41,073 bases of DNA from Methanomassiliicoccales archaeon. GTDB taxonomy: Archaea > Thermoplasmatota > Thermoplasmata > RBG-16-68-12 > SOIM01. Position numbers and translations under genes: made by a program. Location: contig JAUVGH010000018.1 of the NCBI GenBank assembly GCA_030593885.1, forward strand, positions 1 through 41,073. Direction: 5' to 3'. Positions 38,935-41,073 of this stretch are shown piece by piece. Position 1 is the first letter of the stretch. Each line of letters begins with the position of its first letter. The notes below the pieces were generated by a model. It was not told where the DNA came from, did not search any database, and saw only the letters and a list, made by a program, of their open reading frames with translations.

Positions 38935-41073
38935 ATGAAACGAACATTCGTTCTCATTTTCGCTGTTATCCCCCTAATCGGGGCAGCGATGGTGCATGTC
39001 TCGGTGTATACTCTTGCGCCGGACAGCGAACCGCCTGTCGGAGGCGTGAACGGAGTTGCCGTTCCAATCGTCCAATCTTTGCCCGATGGCTATTTCACGG
39101 AGAACCTCGGGCAGGTCCGGAACGAGGATGTCCGCTTCTACCTCTCGTCCGCGAATATACGCGTCGGTTTCGCTGCTGGAACAGTCCTTCTCATGGTTGT
39201 CGAGCATGCAGACCAGAAGCCCGATGCCCCTTTCCAGTTCGGTTTCGACGAGTATGTTGCACCACAGGACCCGGTCGCGACCCGCGGGGTCCTGGTGCGA
39301 ATCTCCTTCACCGATTCTCATGTCGTGGAGCCCAAAGGGCGTGGTGAGCTGTCTTTCATGAACAACTATTTCCTCGGCAACGACCCCTCTAAATGGCTGA
39401 CAGGTGTGCGCAACTACAGGGAGGTAGTGTACGAGAACGTGTACGACGGCATCGACCTGGTGTACGGCGTGAAGGACGGGCATCTCAAGTACGAGTTCCA
39501 CGTCGGCCCAGGCGCGGACCCCGTGCAGATCGAGATTGCATATGAGGGCGTTGATCGCCTTTTCCTTGATTCCGACGGCGGCGTGACCGCTTCCACCGCA
39601 GTAGGAGACGTGAGAGACCTCGCCCCTGTATCATACCAAGGCAAGGACGAAATCAAGTGTCCATTCCTCGTTCGCGGTCCAACCTCGTTTGGATTCGCTT
39701 GTGAATGGTGGGACGCCTCCCGTGCCCTCGTCATAGACCCTCTCGTGTATTCGACCCTCTTCGGAGGCGCGGGCGGAGCTGATAGCGGACACTCGATAGC
39801 GGTGGACTCGGGGGGGAACGCCTACATCACCGGAAACGCTCAGTCCTGGGAATTCCCGGTTACTCCCGGCGCCTATGATGAGCTGATGGGCGGCACTGCA
39901 GACGCCTTCGTCGCGAAAATCAACGAGGTTGGAAGTTCTCTCACCTTTGCCACCTTCCTAGGGGGCTCTGAAAACGACAGGGGAGAAGCCATCGCCGTGG
40001 ATGCGCAGGGGGAGTGCTATGTCACCGGCCATACAGATTCGCCCGATTTCCCGACGGTCTCCAGCTTCGACGACACATACAATGGGGCGGTCGACGTGTT
40101 TGCAGTGAGGCTTTCGGCACTGGGCAACCAGTTGCTGTACTCGACGTATCTCGGTGGTAACAACATTGACGAAGGGGAGGGGATTGCAGTCGCATCCTGG
40201 GGTTCCGTGTTCATAACCGGAAGGACCTTCTCCAATAACTTCCCCATAACGGCTCAAACGATAGATTCGAAACTAGACGGCACCTCCGACGCGTTCGTGA
40301 TCCGCCTTTCCCCTCAGGGATACGTACTCGAGTATTCCACCTACCTCGGAGGCAACGCCCAGGACCGGGGCGAATCCATCGCTGTCGTTGGGCCTGGGGA
40401 CGTGTGGGTCGCGGGGAACACTCTCTCAAACGACTTCCCCACGCCTGGCGGGGCCGACACATCGCGCGACTCCTACGAGACTTTCGTAGTGAAGCTCGAC
40501 CTGTGGGCTAACGTGGTCGTCCACGGAACGTATTTCGGCGGCAGCGGCGGCGAAGAATGTTGGGGGGGGTTCGCCATCGACTCAGGCGGGAATGTCTACC
40601 TCGCAGGCTATACCTCCTCCTCCGATCTTCCGTCTGCTTCGAACGTCCTCAATGGCCCCTCGGATGCTTTCATAGCGAAGTTTAATCCCACTGTCTCGAC
40701 CATTCTCTACTCCAGGTACCTTGGAGGCTCCGGCCGTGAGATCGGCCAGTCTGTTGCCGTCGATGCCTCTGGAGCTGTTTACCTGACCGGGATGACGGAT
40801 TCGTCGGACTTCCCGACGACTCCTGACGCCCTAAACTCGACCTTTGGCGGGATCGGCGATGTCTTCCTCACGCGCATCGACCCCACGGGCGCCGTTCTAC
40901 AGTTCTCTACGTTCATAGGCGGCGCCGCCTATGAACAGGGGCAATCGATTGCGTTGGATTCCGCGGGCAACGTATACATTACTGGTAACACGATGTCCGC
41001 CGAGTTCCCGGTCACGCCGGGAGCTTTCGACACTTCCCCGCCTACGGACACGGATGGATTCGTCGTCAAGGTG
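38935..41073 (+). CDS. SBBP beta-propeller repeat surface protein, 3' truncated by window
   Basis: At least 713 residues, open to the right edge. Signal peptide (MKRTFVLIFAVIPLIGAA), then an N-terminal domain (about 45-280) beginning GYFTENLGQVRNEDVRFYLS, the pattern of the DUF7948-like domain that precedes SBBP repeats. From about 280 come seven repeats of 58-62 residues with YSTYLGG...D.G.(S/A)IAVD..GN.Y(I/L)TG...S.(D/E)FP(V/T)T (PF06739-like), the last cut off. Such proteins are extracellular; function generally unknown. GAGGG precedes the ATG. Base composition looks more G+C-rich than the cytochrome region. Confidence 0.9.
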   Translation, partial: MKRTFVLIFAVIPLIGAAMVHVSVYTLAPDSEPPVGGVNGVAVPIVQSLPDGYFTENLGQVRNEDVRFYLSSANIRVGFAAGTVLLMVVEHADQKPDAPFQFGFDEYVAPQDPVATRGVLVRISFTDSHVVEPKGRGELSFMNNYFLGNDPSKWLTGVRNYREVVYENVYDGIDLVYGVKDGHLKYEFHVGPGADPVQIEIAYEGVDRLFLDSDGGVTASTAVGDVRDLAPVSYQGKDEIKCPFLVRGPTSFGFACEWWDASRALVIDPLVYSTLFGGAGGADSGHSIAVDSGGNAYITGNAQSWEFPVTPGAYDELMGGTADAFVAKINEVGSSLTFATFLGGSENDRGEAIAVDAQGECYVTGHTDSPDFPTVSSFDDTYNGAVDVFAVRLSALGNQLLYSTYLGGNNIDEGEGIAVASWGSVFITGRTFSNNFPITAQTIDSKLDGTSDAFVIRLSPQGYVLEYSTYLGGNAQDRGESIAVVGPGDVWVAGNTLSNDFPTPGGADTSRDSYETFVVKLDLWANVVVHGTYFGGSGGEECWGGFAIDSGGNVYLAGYTSSSDLPSASNVLNGPSDAFIAKFNPTVSTILYSRYLGGSGREIGQSVAVDASGAVYLTGMTDSSDFPTTPDALNSTFGGIGDVFLTRIDPTGAVLQFSTFIGGAAYEQGQSIALDSAGNVYITGNTMSAEFPVTPGAFDTSPPTDTDGFVVKV

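Noticed and set aside
1-41073. tRNA, rRNA, insertion sequence or CRISPR array
   Set aside because: I scanned the intergenic gaps by eye and saw no cloverleaf, rRNA-like segment, transposase-like protein or regularly spaced repeat; a dedicated search was not possible.

Overview
The window looks like a chromosomal segment of an archaeon built around respiratory electron transfer. The archaeal assignment rests on TATA-like boxes about 20-35 bases upstream of many starts, frequent TTG/GTG starts, an archaeal-type variant cytochrome c maturation system (CcmE ending in CxxxY), and abundant membrane-anchored surface proteins with acidic cytoplasmic tails. A euryarchaeal/Thermoplasmatota-like lineage is a guess; nothing in the window fixes the phylum.

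Layout. 1-6 kb (+): a type II DMSO-reductase-family operon with the catalytic alpha subunit (cut by the left edge), Fe-S beta, heme-b gamma, TorD/NarJ-type chaperone and a polytopic membrane protein of unknown function. 6-8.3 kb: TatC, a single-domain ModE-like regulator, a DUF2061-like small membrane protein and MobB, i.e. export and molybdenum-cofactor support for the enzyme. 8.4-26.9 kb (-): a long array of electron-transfer gene sets. Three of them share an order: a nine-heme membrane-anchored cytochrome, then an exported single-CXnCH protein, then a membrane module. The modules are (A) Tat-exported four-cluster ferredoxin plus NrfD, (B) Rieske plus split cytochrome b6/subunit IV plus two small two-TM proteins, and (C) an unrecognised five-TM protein. 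A fourth set (D) repeats the cytochrome b/subunit IV/two small proteins of B, but has a 12-heme cytochrome where B has Rieske, and its quinol-oxidation motifs are degenerate. A further nine-heme cytochrome stands alone between C and D. 27.1-36.5 kb: cytochrome c maturation genes on both strands (ccmF with a CcmI-like partner on -, ccmABCDE on +), flanking a fifth large multiheme cytochrome. 36.6-37.2 kb: MobA. 37.4-41 kb: an accessory-looking end with an apparently frameshifted winged-helix regulator, an orphan secreted protein and a large SBBP beta-propeller repeat protein cut by the right edge.

How the genes fit together (inference): membrane quinol-interacting modules would pass electrons to surface multiheme cytochromes, or receive them, with the molybdoenzyme as one terminal reductase or dehydrogenase. 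About 56 c-type heme sites in six cytochromes explain the presence of a nearly full Ccm system. The modular repetition, and the Rieske-less b6 complex paired with a triplicated 12-heme cytochrome, are the strongest candidates for an undescribed electron-transfer system.
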